A stretch of 64,000 bases of DNA from assembly GCA_046329585.1 (NCBI GenBank), contig JAXLUI010000001.1, forward strand, positions 682,001 through 746,000. Reading direction: 5' to 3'. Made by a program: the position numbers and the translations under genes. This DNA comes from DLKC01 sp002478885 (lineage in GTDB: Bacteria; Bacteroidota; Bacteroidia; Chitinophagales; Chitinophagaceae). Under the pieces are notes generated by a model that had not been told where the DNA came from, did not search any database, and saw only the letters and a program-made list of their open reading frames with translations. Positions 55,001 to 63,219 of the stretch are shown piece by piece (position 1 is the stretch's first letter; each line of letters begins with the position of its first letter).

Positions 55001-56715
55001 AGAACCGGGATGTCTTTAAAAGTAATATCCGTTTTATCGTTGTTGACCTTAACATCACCATTGATCTTGATAGTACTGTCAGCATTTTTAAAAGTAGAAC
55101 TGATCACTTTCAAACCGTCTTGCACGATCACTTCAACTTTGGCAGAATCTACTTTTGAACCTGAAGTCTTTATATAGCTGGTGATTTTTACAGTATCGCC
55201 GGGAATAGCTGCTGATTGTGTACTTACAGATGATTCAGTAAAACTCTGTGTTAAGGAAGAACCGGTATAACACATCCAGTTATCATTAAAGTTGGTGTTC
55301 ATTACAGAAACAGGCTTATCGCTTTCTACAAGAAGGTAAGGGCGCTCAGGTCCGCCACCAATAGTACCTGTTCCATTATAAATATTTTTCCATTCGGTAA
55401 CAGTGAGGTAACAATCAATATAACGTTCCGTACCAATGGTATAACTCTTTTTAAATTTCGTGCCACCCGTGTACGCATCTCTCACCGTAACCGTTGCACC
55501 GTCTTTTGCAAAAATGTAAAGATGCGTCAGTTGCTGGCCAAAGGCTTTTTTAGTAAACGGATCTACCACACTCTGCTCATCTCCCGGAGGCGCCATATAG
55601 GTAAGGAACCTTACGCCCGAACTGGTGCCGTTTTCACTGCTGACCATGGTGGCCATGTCGCTTGTGCCCGGTGTTCCGGTTTCAAACCAGTTGCCTTCAA
55701 AGACAGATACACGCTTTGTTCCGTTAGTAGTTAGCCTGAAAGTTGTAGCATAGCTAACATTACCATTGTTTTTGCCTACCCAATCTTTCGCCTGCATTTT
55801 ATTCAGGTTATAATTGTTCACCAGTGTCCACTTGCCGTTGTCATATCTTTCCAGGGTAACTTTTGTTGAATCATCCCATGCAACAAAGCGGATTTCCTGC
55901 TCGCCTGCACTCTGGTAAGGAACCCCAAAATAAAATAAGGAACCGGATGAACTTCCGTTGGAAGATGGTACATAACCACCGCCGTCTCTTTCATCCCCAT
56001 ACAAGGCACCATATTGAACCGTTACGGGCTTATCTGCCAGCAGCACATAAGTTTCACCCGCATCCATGATATCTCTTCCGTTTGAATTCTTATAGATAAG
56101 GTCTTCTCCACGGCTGATTGTCTTGGAAAAAATGGTTTTGGGGTTTTCAAAATTCACGCTTGTATAACCGGTAGTGGTAGAAGCGGTAGTTGATATTTTC
56201 TGGAAAGTAACGGTCGTGTTATCGTCATAGGCAAAAACGTTAATATCGTTCTTTGACGACGACGTCTTTGGCGAATAGATGATGTACTTCTGACCAATCG
56301 ATTTCTTATCGGTAGATGGTACCCAATCATGCTGCCAGTCACTGTTCGTTGACTGCGATGCAAAAACAAGTTTGTCAGACTTTACAATAAAATAGTCGCC
56401 ATCCCATGCAAGGGCGCCACCGCCGGCATAACGCGCATCATCGTTTACAGCGTTGTCGCCGATATACATGATAAAACTCTGTCCGGCCATTAACATACCC
56501 GATTTGGTATCGTCGGTATCTCCATCGGCGCCATCGTCAATAATGGAAAAGGAAGTACTGTCATAAATAGCGGTAACAATGATTGCCACATTGCGTTGTA
56601 CCGTTGTACCGTTAGGTGGTACAAAAATCTGGAAGTACGTAGAAGGCTCGCCTGTCGCAAAACTTTTGCCGGCAGCGAGCATAAGAAGAAGGGTTACGGT
56701 AAATATTCTTTTCAT
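52060..56715 (-). CDS. Large secreted surface protein: IgGFc-binding-like, FG-GAP/VCBS repeats, DUF11-like, type IX sorting domain
   Basis: A 1551-residue secreted protein with a signal peptide (about 1-20). An IgGFc-binding N-terminal-like region (about 85-470) includes IIYSPKTSSSKNDINVFAYDDNTTV. From about 650 to 1040 come FG-GAP/VCBS repeats with calcium-binding cores such as DVDNDGDLDA, DYDGDGFPDLF and DFDHDGDLDLF, then an ASPIC/UnbV segment, an SdrD-B-like domain (VFFDNNNNCVRDAGEP) and a DUF11-like domain (LTYTIRFQNNGNHAATSVRIEDKLP). It ends in a type IX sorting domain (TYPNPAADVIYI ... NGMYMVKV). It should be exported and anchored on the cell surface, perhaps as an adhesin or matrix protein. 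Its promoter region matches the sigma-54-type sites of the exopolysaccharide genes. Confidence 0.9.
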   Translation of the reverse strand: MKRIFTVTLLLMLAAGKSFATGEPSTYFQIFVPPNGTTVQRNVAIIVTAIYDSTSFSIIDDGADGDTDDTKSGMLMAGQSFIMYIGDNAVNDDARYAGGGALAWDGDYFIVKSDKLVFASQSTNSDWQHDWVPSTDKKSIGQKYIIYSPKTSSSKNDINVFAYDDNTTVTFQKISTTASTTTGYTSVNFENPKTIFSKTISRGEDLIYKNSNGRDIMDAGETYVLLADKPVTVQYGALYGDERDGGGYVPSSNGSSSGSLFYFGVPYQSAGEQEIRFVAWDDSTKVTLERYDNGKWTLVNNYNLNKMQAKDWVGKNNGNVSYATTFRLTTNGTKRVSVFEGNWFETGTPGTSDMATMVSSENGTSSGVRFLTYMAPPGDEQSVVDPFTKKAFGQQLTHLYIFAKDGATVTVRDAYTGGTKFKKSYTIGTERYIDCYLTVTEWKNIYNGTGTIGGGPERPYLLVESDKPVSVMNTNFNDNWMCYTGSSLTQSFTESSVSTQSAAIPGDTVKITSYIKTSGSKVDSAKVEVIVQDGLKVISSTFKNADSTIKINGDVKVNNDKTDITFKDIPVLNPQSQYTVETKCKASGSNSSGTPINGTINTTVETVVTGKVDNQVQQTVTAEVVSVNTTNTSKLIFSKYNDNIVTKDSTDSWTASWVDFNNDGYDDLFVTDRRSYKANILYVNNKNGAFSKYTGSPIATDSAISVTSSWADVDNDGDLDAIVLNNTRKTNFFYKNNNGTFVRDNTPEFTKNVSYYFGGGFADFDNDNNLDLFVCNYFATKYNELYRNNGNNTFTKQQTSVIPSEANQSMGPTWCDYDGDGFPDLFVPNGTGYKNSLFHNEGNGNFVKVDNAITKDGSNSVGSCWGDYDNDGDMDLFVTNANSSGNYLYRNDGKGVFTKITDQPCVTDKGTSHGCSFADIDNDGDLDLYVTNDTGLKFLYINNGKGGFTRKDDELPSFDFGNSKGHAWSDFDHDGDLDLFVATTNNELNGFYTNNGNSNSWIEIALQAKVSNGSAIGAKVFVKANNTWQMREVNAQSGFGGQSSFTQHFGLGNATTVDSIKIKWPSGIVQVLTKVNPKQILKVTETQFANIKGAVFFDNNNNCVRDAGEPLVARAAVNNTGTGTKLYTNDAGYFSTNVATGTYSFTVSEEKGVSTACSNVNSYTIDAGKGLKDTIYVPATAKCNSTDINLVMGGTAIRKGFGNNNFNMIITNNGRVAATNFSANFKAPASYVVANNSVAFTKVASTTENNVNYKTYTWQIEKLDPFQTQVISFTDSVDATLGIGSSVAVNGWVDGLSGDCTATDNAVNQSYTVVGAIDPNDIQVVPVGYGKEGFIQPNQLLTYTIRFQNNGNHAATSVRIEDKLPEGLDLATLKVVSASHEGLDVSMNSNTVSFNWSNIYLSDSLTDARNSQGYVTFSIMPAKDIKAGTKLRNNASIQFDAYQPTHTNQVLNTIQSKQQEESMIEVKTYPNPAADVIYISLIHKMGKFTNKVVRRVDILDLGGRVVLSKTFNSAEELRLNIPIVLNGMYMVKVTDSENEAYSKLVMFGRRM

Positions 56716-56740
56716 TCAACTGATTTTGGCCGGGAAAAGT

Positions 56741-56823
56741 CATGATCTATGCCAAAAGCATAAACAATTGATTTTCAACATATTTCATTTGGCCAGATTT
56801 TAGAACAATTCCATATGGCGGAA
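56741..56823 (-). promoter_or_regulatory. Sigma-54-type promoter with upstream dyad, large surface protein
   Basis: On the minus strand, perfect dyad TTCC-N7-GGAA at 56823-56809, then TTTTGGCAT with TGGCAT at 56754-56749 and G at the -13 spacing (56741). The dyad start to the -24 box is 69 bases, the same as at 26438 and 40797. Confidence 0.65.
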
Positions 56824-57063
56824 AAAAAAGACATGCCGCGGAGATTTTTTAACAGTTTTGAAGCTTTTGCAACACGTTCAACATATAAGCGCTAATATGT
56901 TTATGGGCTGCTGTGCGCTGTTTGCCGCGGGAGATCGGGAACGCATTCTTGTACGTGATAGCTTTATTCGGTGGCATACAACGTTACTATATTATTTACC
57001 GGTGACTGCAGCACCATTGCCTGCACGGTATAGCATAAAGACAGCATGCACGATTCACTTGCT

Positions 57064-57119
57064 GAAGCGTGCGACGCAACCCTGTATGTACGGGAATGCC
57101 ATGTAATACAAAAGCCGGG
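57064..57119 (+). repeat. Bipartite dispersed repeat (class A), copy 16
   Basis: GAAGCGTGCGACGCAAC, 32 bases, AGCCGGGAAC. The spacer is ten bases longer than in other copies and contains TACGGGAATGCCA, which resembles part of the palindrome at 2063-2076. Confidence 0.82.
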
Positions 57120-57147
57120 AACATAAATGGTATTTACATTCCCGGCT
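57113..57147 (-). terminator. Hairpin terminator between nagB fusion and surface protein gene
   Basis: AGCCGGGAA pairs with TTCCCGGCT; an inner AT-rich stem extends it. T-runs follow on both strands (weaker on the minus strand), 23 bases past the nagB-fusion stop codon. It overlaps the right box of a class A repeat. Confidence 0.7.
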
Positions 57148-57170
57148 ATATTTTTTAACCACTTAAAATG

Positions 57171-59078
57171 CTAGTAATGCCAGCGCACAAAGGCTTCCAT
57201 CGCTGCATATTTGGTGAGGCCAAGTTCTGCGTAAAGGCTTGCCGTGTTTGAATTGCGGTCTTCCGCACGCTGCCAGAATTCACGGGCATCACTGCCCTGG
57301 AATGGCACCATATCTTTCTGGCTCTGGTGAATAAAAATACCAAAACGCTTCTTCATCACCTGGTCAGGGCTCATGGGAATGGCCATTTCAATATCGGCGA
57401 TATCCCACTCCTGCCACGCACCTTTATATAACCAAACCCAACAGTCTTTCACCCATTCGTCACCTGCCGCCTTTATGCGGCGAAGGCTTTCGAAAACCGC
57501 ATCAAGACAAACCTTATGGGTACCATGCGGATCGGCAAGGTCACCTGCACAATACACCTGATGTGGCTTTATTTTGCGCAACAACTCCATTGTTAACTCA
57601 ATATCTTCTTCGCCCAACGGCTTTTTGTCAATGGTTCCGGTCTCATAGAAGGGCAGGTTCTGAAAATGCCACCTGCCTTCAGGCAAGCCTACATATTTAC
57701 AGGTAGCCTTAGCCTCACACCTTCTTATCAAGCCCTTGATGGCACGCACTTCCGGCGTATCGATCTCGTTCTTCTTTTTACCTGATATAAACTCCTGCGC
57801 TGCAGAAAGAATATCCTGGCTTTTTACATTGTCCATCCCAAACATATCTTCAAAGCCTACGGCAAAATCGATAAACCGTGTTACAAACTCATCTGTCACC
57901 GCGATATTTCCACTGGTCTGGTAGGCCACATGCACTTCATTCCCCTGGTCGTGAAGGCGCATAAAAGTGCCACCCATACTGATTATATCATCATCGGGAT
58001 GCGGAGAAAAAATAATACATCTCTTTGGATACGGTTCACTTCTTTCCGGGTGCGTTGGTAACACAACATTGGGCTTTCCACCAGGCCAACCGGTGATGCT
58101 GTCGCGCAGCATGTAATAAACCTGCAGGTTTACTTCGTAGGTATCTCCCTTTTCAACAAGCAGGTCGCCCAATCCGTTCTCGTTATAGTCGACCGTTGTA
58201 AGACTTAATATGGGCTTATTGAGTTTTAAAGCCATGTGCACCACCGCACGCTTGATCATTTTAGGCGTCCATTCAATATTGCCGGTAAGCCACGGTGACT
58301 TAAAGCGGGTTAATTCGGAAGCAGTCATTTCATCGAGTACAAAACTGCAGTTGTGGTGCTGCTGCAATATGCTTGCAGGCACCTGCTCTGTCACATGTCC
58401 TTCTACTGCTTTTGCAACGATCTGGGCTTTAAAGCCCCATGCCATCAGCAAAATGCGCTTTGCCTTCATAATGGTGCTAATGCCCATTGTGACGGCTAGC
58501 CTTGGCACTTTGGCCAGGTTCTGAAACTCTCTCGCATTGGCATTACGGGTGCTTACATCGAGGTTTACGATACGTGTTTTGGAAAAGATACTGGAACCCG
58601 GTTCATTAAAGCCGATATGGCCGTTATTGCCTATACCAAGTATCTGCAGATCTATGCCGCCAGCCTCTTCAATCATTCTTTCATAGGCAGCACAATGATC
58701 TTTTATTTTATCTTTTGGCAATTCACCGTTGGGCAAGTGAATATTCGAAGGGTCAATATCCACATGATCAAAAAGATGGCGGTGCATGAAACTCCAGTAG
58801 CTCTGGTAAGCATCTTTTTCAATAGGATAATATTCATCAAGATTGAAAGTAACAACGTTCGCAAAGCTAAGCCCTTCCTCCCTGTGCAATCGTACCAGCT
58901 CTGCATACATACTAATTGGCGTAGATCCTGTTGCAAGCCCAAGAACACATTGCTGGCCCGCAGCATGCTTTTCGCGGATCAATTTGGCAATCTCAAAAGC
59001 CACAAACGCTGAACCTTGCTTTGTGTTGGCAAAAATTTCACATGGAATTTTTTCGAAAGAGTCAACCATACTGCTCAT
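57171..59078 (-). CDS. nagB: Glucosamine-6-phosphate deaminase fused to a PIG-L/LmbE deacetylase domain
   Basis: A 635-residue fusion. NagB domain (about 10-275): LATGSTP phosphate loop, FNLDEYYPI, and GIGNNGHIGFNEPGSS with the catalytic His; it turns glucosamine-6-phosphate into fructose-6-phosphate and ammonia. PIG-L domain (about 365-600): the zinc site SPHPDDDIISMGGT and a later DPHGTHKVC, typical of N-acetylglucosaminyl deacetylases. One chain could therefore deacetylate and then deaminate an amino sugar. A LacI-like palindrome lies 60 bases upstream of the start. The first of two possible starts (Met1, Met4) is given. Confidence 0.92.
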   Translation of the reverse strand: MSSMVDSFEKIPCEIFANTKQGSAFVAFEIAKLIREKHAAGQQCVLGLATGSTPISMYAELVRLHREEGLSFANVVTFNLDEYYPIEKDAYQSYWSFMHRHLFDHVDIDPSNIHLPNGELPKDKIKDHCAAYERMIEEAGGIDLQILGIGNNGHIGFNEPGSSIFSKTRIVNLDVSTRNANAREFQNLAKVPRLAVTMGISTIMKAKRILLMAWGFKAQIVAKAVEGHVTEQVPASILQQHHNCSFVLDEMTASELTRFKSPWLTGNIEWTPKMIKRAVVHMALKLNKPILSLTTVDYNENGLGDLLVEKGDTYEVNLQVYYMLRDSITGWPGGKPNVVLPTHPERSEPYPKRCIIFSPHPDDDIISMGGTFMRLHDQGNEVHVAYQTSGNIAVTDEFVTRFIDFAVGFEDMFGMDNVKSQDILSAAQEFISGKKKNEIDTPEVRAIKGLIRRCEAKATCKYVGLPEGRWHFQNLPFYETGTIDKKPLGEEDIELTMELLRKIKPHQVYCAGDLADPHGTHKVCLDAVFESLRRIKAAGDEWVKDCWVWLYKGAWQEWDIADIEMAIPMSPDQVMKKRFGIFIHQSQKDMVPFQGSDAREFWQRAEDRNSNTASLYAELGLTKYAAMEAFVRWHY

Positions 59079-59123
59079 GTTGATTAGATTTTGTTGGAAA
59101 TTTCAAAAGTATAAAGTGAGCGG

Positions 59124-59147
59124 CAAATATAACAATGCAAACGTTTG
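59124..59147 (-). promoter_or_regulatory. Promoter -7 box and LacI-like palindrome of the nagB fusion
   Basis: Minus strand: CAAACGTTTG (59147-59138), six bases, TATATTTG (59131-59124), which fits the Bacteroidota -7 consensus TAnnTTTG. The palindrome would sit in the promoter spacer and its near edge is 60 bases from the start codon. Confidence 0.55.
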
Positions 59148-59278
59148 AAATTATTATTACATCAGTGCCTGTATACTAAAATACAAGTTTCAACCGAAAC
59201 AAAAACTTATACACGTTTGTAAATAAGCGAAAATCTTTGGGCCATTTGGTTTTGAAACAGCCGCATGTTGATTTGCAG

Positions 59279-59325
59279 CACAAGTGAGTGACACAACGAA
59301 GATGCCACGTGCACTGTTGCCGGTA
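59279..59325 (+). repeat. Class A repeat, degenerate copy 17
   Basis: GCACAAGTGAGTGACACAAC, 20 bases, TGCCGGTAAC. Belongs to the GTGACACAAC variant. Lies between the GH20 gene and the nagB promoter. Confidence 0.65.
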
Positions 59326-59333
59326 ACATGGCC

Positions 59334-60971
59334 TTACGCTCCTTTGTTTATGCCATTTTTGTGATAAGAGACCTGCCAGAGGTCGTATCTTTTGAATTGG
59401 GTTGGCAGCCTGTTTTTAAAATCGTTCCAGTTCTTGTGCTGGGGTGCACTCCACAACACCTCACTTAAAGCTGCAAGGCGCGGGAACAACATGTACTCGA
59501 CTTTCGATGGAGAAGGGAGGTACTCGGTCCATAAATTTGCTTGCGCACCAATGATATACTGCTGTTCTTCGGGCGTAAGATCTTTTGGCAAAGGCTCGTA
59601 ATTATACACCACTTCAAGCGGCAGGTAACCACCAATGGTAAGGCTGTCTTCTGTTTTGGCCTGAGAGTAATCGAAATAAACATAGGTGGTTGGTGTCATT
59701 ACCACAGTGTGATGAAGTTTGGCTGCTTCAATGCCGCCCTTCTCTCCTCTCCAGCTCATGACAGACGCATTGGGTGCTAGCCCGCCTTCAAGTATTTCAT
59801 CCCATCCGATGATCTGCCGGCCTTTACTGTTGAGGTATTGTTCCATGCGGCCAATAAAATAACTCTGCAGGCCGTGCTCATCTTTCAGGTTTTTGTCTTT
59901 GATCAACTGCTGGCAGAAGGCTGACTTTTTCCAGTAGTCTTTGGGGCATTCATCACCGCCGACATGAATATACTTCGAGGGAAACAATGTCATCACCTCA
60001 TCAAGCACATCCTGCAAAAAATTGAAAGTATAATCAGTGGGCGCAAACACATCGGGGAAAACACCCCATGTCTGCTGCACTTCTTTTCCTTTTACGCTGC
60101 CGCTCCAGAATGTGCCGGGGTAAATAGTGGTTGCCTGGTTAGGGAAACAACTCAACTGCGGATAAGCCGCGATGGCAGCCGATGCATGGCCCGGCATTTC
60201 AATCTCGGGGATGATGGTGATGTACCGGTCAGCAGCATACTGTACCACGTCTTTAACCTGCTCCTGAGTATAATAGCCGCAATCTTGTTTAAAGTCATTC
60301 CCCGTGCCGGGATGATGGCCAATAATGGTTCCGTTGCGGCAGCCACCCACCTGTGTAAGTAAAGGGTATTTTTTGATCTCGATACGCCATCCCTGGTCAT
60401 CCGTGAGATGCCAGTGAAACGTATTCATCTTGCTCATGGCAATAAAATCGATATAGCGCTTTACAAAATCAACTGAGAAGAAATGACGGCCGCAATCGAG
60501 CATCATTCCACGATAGGCAAAACGCGGCGCATCTTCAACACTGCACTGCGGAATGCTGAGTGTCGCCGATTTGTCGACTGGCAATAATTGTATCAGTGTT
60601 TGTATACCATAAAAAACGCCTTCCTCGTTATCGCCGCCGATATAAACCTTGTTTTTGTCAACAGTAAGATTGTAAGCCCCCGGAATTTTTCCGTCAAGCC
60701 TGTCGAAATTGAGTACGATCGCATTCTTCCAGGCGGCTTTTCCGGTTGCAATGGGTAATGCGATACCATAAATTTCCTTAAGATAGTTATTCAAAAAAGC
60801 TGCGCTTTTTTCAAGGTTACTGCCCGCAAGCACAATCGTAGTGGTAGCAGAAATGGCAAAGTTCCCTTTCTTTAGTTCCGATTTAACCGGGGCTGGAATA
60901 ATATTCAGCGGTTGCTGTGCATTGATGGCAAAGGCTCGTAACAGCAAACAAACAAGCAATATTTTCTTCAT
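59334..60971 (-). CDS. Beta-N-acetylhexosaminidase, GH20
   Basis: A 545-residue exported exo-glycosidase with signal peptide (about 1-19). GH20b N-terminal domain (about 20-145), then the GH20 barrel: FAYRGMMLDCGRHFF, MNTFHWHLTDDQGWRIEIKKYP, IPEIEMPGHASAAIAAYP, and the catalytic pair Asp340-Glu341 in HVGGDE. It releases terminal GlcNAc or GalNAc from chitin fragments or glycans in the periplasm. It shares a LacI-like palindrome at the same position as the nagB fusion, which would use the amino sugar it frees. Confidence 0.95.
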   Translation of the reverse strand: MKKILLVCLLLRAFAINAQQPLNIIPAPVKSELKKGNFAISATTTIVLAGSNLEKSAAFLNNYLKEIYGIALPIATGKAAWKNAIVLNFDRLDGKIPGAYNLTVDKNKVYIGGDNEEGVFYGIQTLIQLLPVDKSATLSIPQCSVEDAPRFAYRGMMLDCGRHFFSVDFVKRYIDFIAMSKMNTFHWHLTDDQGWRIEIKKYPLLTQVGGCRNGTIIGHHPGTGNDFKQDCGYYTQEQVKDVVQYAADRYITIIPEIEMPGHASAAIAAYPQLSCFPNQATTIYPGTFWSGSVKGKEVQQTWGVFPDVFAPTDYTFNFLQDVLDEVMTLFPSKYIHVGGDECPKDYWKKSAFCQQLIKDKNLKDEHGLQSYFIGRMEQYLNSKGRQIIGWDEILEGGLAPNASVMSWRGEKGGIEAAKLHHTVVMTPTTYVYFDYSQAKTEDSLTIGGYLPLEVVYNYEPLPKDLTPEEQQYIIGAQANLWTEYLPSPSKVEYMLFPRLAALSEVLWSAPQHKNWNDFKNRLPTQFKRYDLWQVSYHKNGINKGA

Positions 60972-61011
60972 GTATTTTTCTCTTTAAAAATTTGCGTAAA
61001 AATATCATTGA

Positions 61012-61040
61012 CAAACATAGCAGGAGCACGCAAACGATTG
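61012..61040 (-). promoter_or_regulatory. Promoter -7 box and LacI-like palindrome of the GH20 gene
   Basis: Minus strand: CAATCGTTTG (61040-61031), eleven bases, TATGTTTG (61019-61012). The palindrome differs from that at nagB by one base, and its near edge is again exactly 60 bases from the start codon. Confidence 0.5.
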
Positions 61041-61118
61041 TGCCGCCGGGCTGTTAGGTACAGCGCAGGTTTTTGAGTAGTTATCATGTCAATCTGCCAA
61101 ACCCATATGATTGTCCGG

Positions 61119-62996
61119 CTATTTCAACACCGGCAATATGATTTTTGAAGCATACTGGCTGCTATGATGGATCTTAATATCGCTTTTGATAAAATCTTTT
61201 TCATCAGCTTTATAGATATTGATGAACTGTTGCGGATTCCTGTCTGCGAGCGGAAACCAGCTACTTTGTATCTGCACCATAATGCGGTGTCCTTCTTTAA
61301 ATGTATGCGCGACAGAAGGTAATTCAAATTTCACCTCTTCCACTTTGCCCGGGGTAAACGCAGACGGCGTCTCATAACTTTTCCGGTATCTCCCCCTGAA
61401 TATCTCCGAACGCACCAGCATTTCATAACCACCCATCGGGTAAATTTTTTCCGGGTCTTTTTCCGCGTAAATATCCACACTGTTATATCCAAGATCATCC
61501 GGAAAAACATCAATAACCTTTACAACAAAGTCGGCATCGGTGGTAGATATGCTCGTCATAATATCCGCGATCACATTACCGGTTACGGTAACATCTTCTT
61601 TCAATACATCCGTTTTAAAAGTAAGTACGTCAGGCCTTCTTTCGGCAAACCGCTGGTCATCGGTCATATAGCTTCTGGTCCTGTTGAAATGCACATCTTC
61701 AGTATAAGGAACAGGATGAGCGGGGTCACTTACATACTCACTGAAATCCTTTGTACCCGTTGGTTTGCTCCAATCCAGTTTTCCGCCGGTTTGAAGGAAC
61801 AAATCTTTATCCTGCTTTTCAGCAGGCGGCCATTGGTTGAATTTCTTCCAGGTATTTTCCCCGGTTATAAAAATATTTGCTTCCGCTATTTGGCTGATCT
61901 CTCCTTTGCCTTTGAGGAAATAATTAAAGAACGGCACTTCCATATACATCTGGAACCATTCACTCGTATTGCTGCCAAACTCCACGTTACCTAAATGGCC
62001 GCCATCGCCACTCGCCCACTGTCCATGATACCATGGGCCTTCCACAATCTTGTTAAATGCCTTGCCCGGGTTATTTGCTTCGGCTGCTTTATAAGCATTC
62101 CATGCGCCCCAGCAATCTTCTGCATCAAAGAGCCCGCCTACCCACAACATGGCCGGCTGCAGATTTTTGGTGGCGTTGCGCGCATCCCTGGCCTTCCACC
62201 ATGCATCATAGTCCGGGTGACTCATCAGGTCTTTCCAGAAAGGCACATCATCGCCAATCCTGCTGCTAAGCCCTTTCAACGAACCAGCTTCCAGGTAAAA
62301 CTTATAATTGTCGTGCGTATAGTAATCAAAATCTTTCGGTCCAACCGTTGTTGGTATCGGTCTTGGCTTTCCGAATGAAGAGTAAAAGGCAAATGCATCC
62401 ATCTGGAAAAATGCACCGTTGTGATGAAAATCATCACCAATAAACCAGTTGGTCACCGGTGCCTGCGGGCTCACCGCTTTCAACGCCGGGTGATTGCTCG
62501 CTGCGGCCATCGTAGAGTAAAACCCCGGGTACGAAATACCATGCACCCCCACATTGCCATTGTTGTTGGGAATATTGTTCACCATCCACTCGATCGCATC
62601 ATAGGTATCGCTCGATTCGTCTGTTTGGATGCCTTTTTTATCGGGATTAAAAGGCCGTATATCTTCAAAATTTCCTTCACTCATCCACCGGCCACGCACA
62701 TCCTGGATTACCATAATATACCCCTCGCTAAAATATGCCCGCTCATAACCGTTCCACCATTGCTTCCATTTAAGTTCACCGTAAGGCGCACAGGAGTAAG
62801 GCGTCCTCGACAACAGGATCGGGTGTTTAACCGAACTATCTTTTGGCATATATACCGACGTAAAAAGTTTCACGCCATCCCGCATGGGGATATACATTTC
62901 TTTCTTTACATAATTGTTCACGATCCAGGCACTATCGGCTTGCTGCGCCTGCACATAAAAAGAAACCAGCAAAAGCAGGGTAAGTATTTTCCTCAT
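61119..62996 (-). CDS. CocE/NonD family hydrolase (S15-like)
   Basis: A 625-residue exported alpha/beta hydrolase. The start at 62996 (MRKILTLLLLVSFYVQAQ) gives a normal signal peptide; the longer frame adds 37 residues without similarity. The nucleophile is Ser155 in HGISYPG, after the oxyanion region QDVRGRWMSEG. The C-terminal part (about 380-620) is the jelly-roll domain of X-Pro dipeptidyl-peptidase and cocaine-esterase relatives. Such enzymes cleave acyl esters, glutaryl amides or peptides; the substrate is unknown. Confidence 0.9.
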   Translation of the reverse strand: MRKILTLLLLVSFYVQAQQADSAWIVNNYVKKEMYIPMRDGVKLFTSVYMPKDSSVKHPILLSRTPYSCAPYGELKWKQWWNGYERAYFSEGYIMVIQDVRGRWMSEGNFEDIRPFNPDKKGIQTDESSDTYDAIEWMVNNIPNNNGNVGVHGISYPGFYSTMAAASNHPALKAVSPQAPVTNWFIGDDFHHNGAFFQMDAFAFYSSFGKPRPIPTTVGPKDFDYYTHDNYKFYLEAGSLKGLSSRIGDDVPFWKDLMSHPDYDAWWKARDARNATKNLQPAMLWVGGLFDAEDCWGAWNAYKAAEANNPGKAFNKIVEGPWYHGQWASGDGGHLGNVEFGSNTSEWFQMYMEVPFFNYFLKGKGEISQIAEANIFITGENTWKKFNQWPPAEKQDKDLFLQTGGKLDWSKPTGTKDFSEYVSDPAHPVPYTEDVHFNRTRSYMTDDQRFAERRPDVLTFKTDVLKEDVTVTGNVIADIMTSISTTDADFVVKVIDVFPDDLGYNSVDIYAEKDPEKIYPMGGYEMLVRSEIFRGRYRKSYETPSAFTPGKVEEVKFELPSVAHTFKEGHRIMVQIQSSWFPLADRNPQQFINIYKADEKDFIKSDIKIHHSSQYASKIILPVLK

Positions 62997-63100
62997 GACA
63001 GATTTTTTGAGTGTATAAAAATACGGGTAAGCGGCTTGGTGTGCGTAGAAATTTAAGAAGAAGATTTGGTAACCGGCTTTGTCTTTCATGGCATCGCCTG

Positions 63101-63135
63101 TTGCCACGCTCGGTTCATGGTTCCTCTTTTATGGC
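63101..63135 (+). repeat. Class C repeat fragment, also at 2071-2105
   Basis: TTGCCACGCTCGGTTCA then TTCC...TTTTATGGCA, matching 2071-2105 except for a few substitutions and one base of length. Two copies only in this window. Confidence 0.6.
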
Positions 63136-63219
63136 AACATTCGGGTAATGCAGAGGCCAGCCAATATACTTGCTATGCTGCAGACCTGCATGGTGAAGCC
63201 GCAAAAAAGTTATGTTGCG

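Larger units (their letters stand above)
56716..57170. other. 455-base intergenic region with promoter, class A repeat and hairpin
   Basis: Contains the sigma-54-type promoter at 56741-56823 (minus strand), a class A repeat (57064-57119) and the hairpin at 57113-57147. Nothing recognisable lies between 56824 and 57063. Confidence 0.65.

Noticed and set aside
57171..59078. Apparent loss of a catalytic Asp in NagB (GNNGHIG where E. coli has GNDGHIA)
   Set aside because: Other working NagB enzymes, such as that of Bacillus subtilis, also have Asn before GHIGFNEP, so it is a normal variant.
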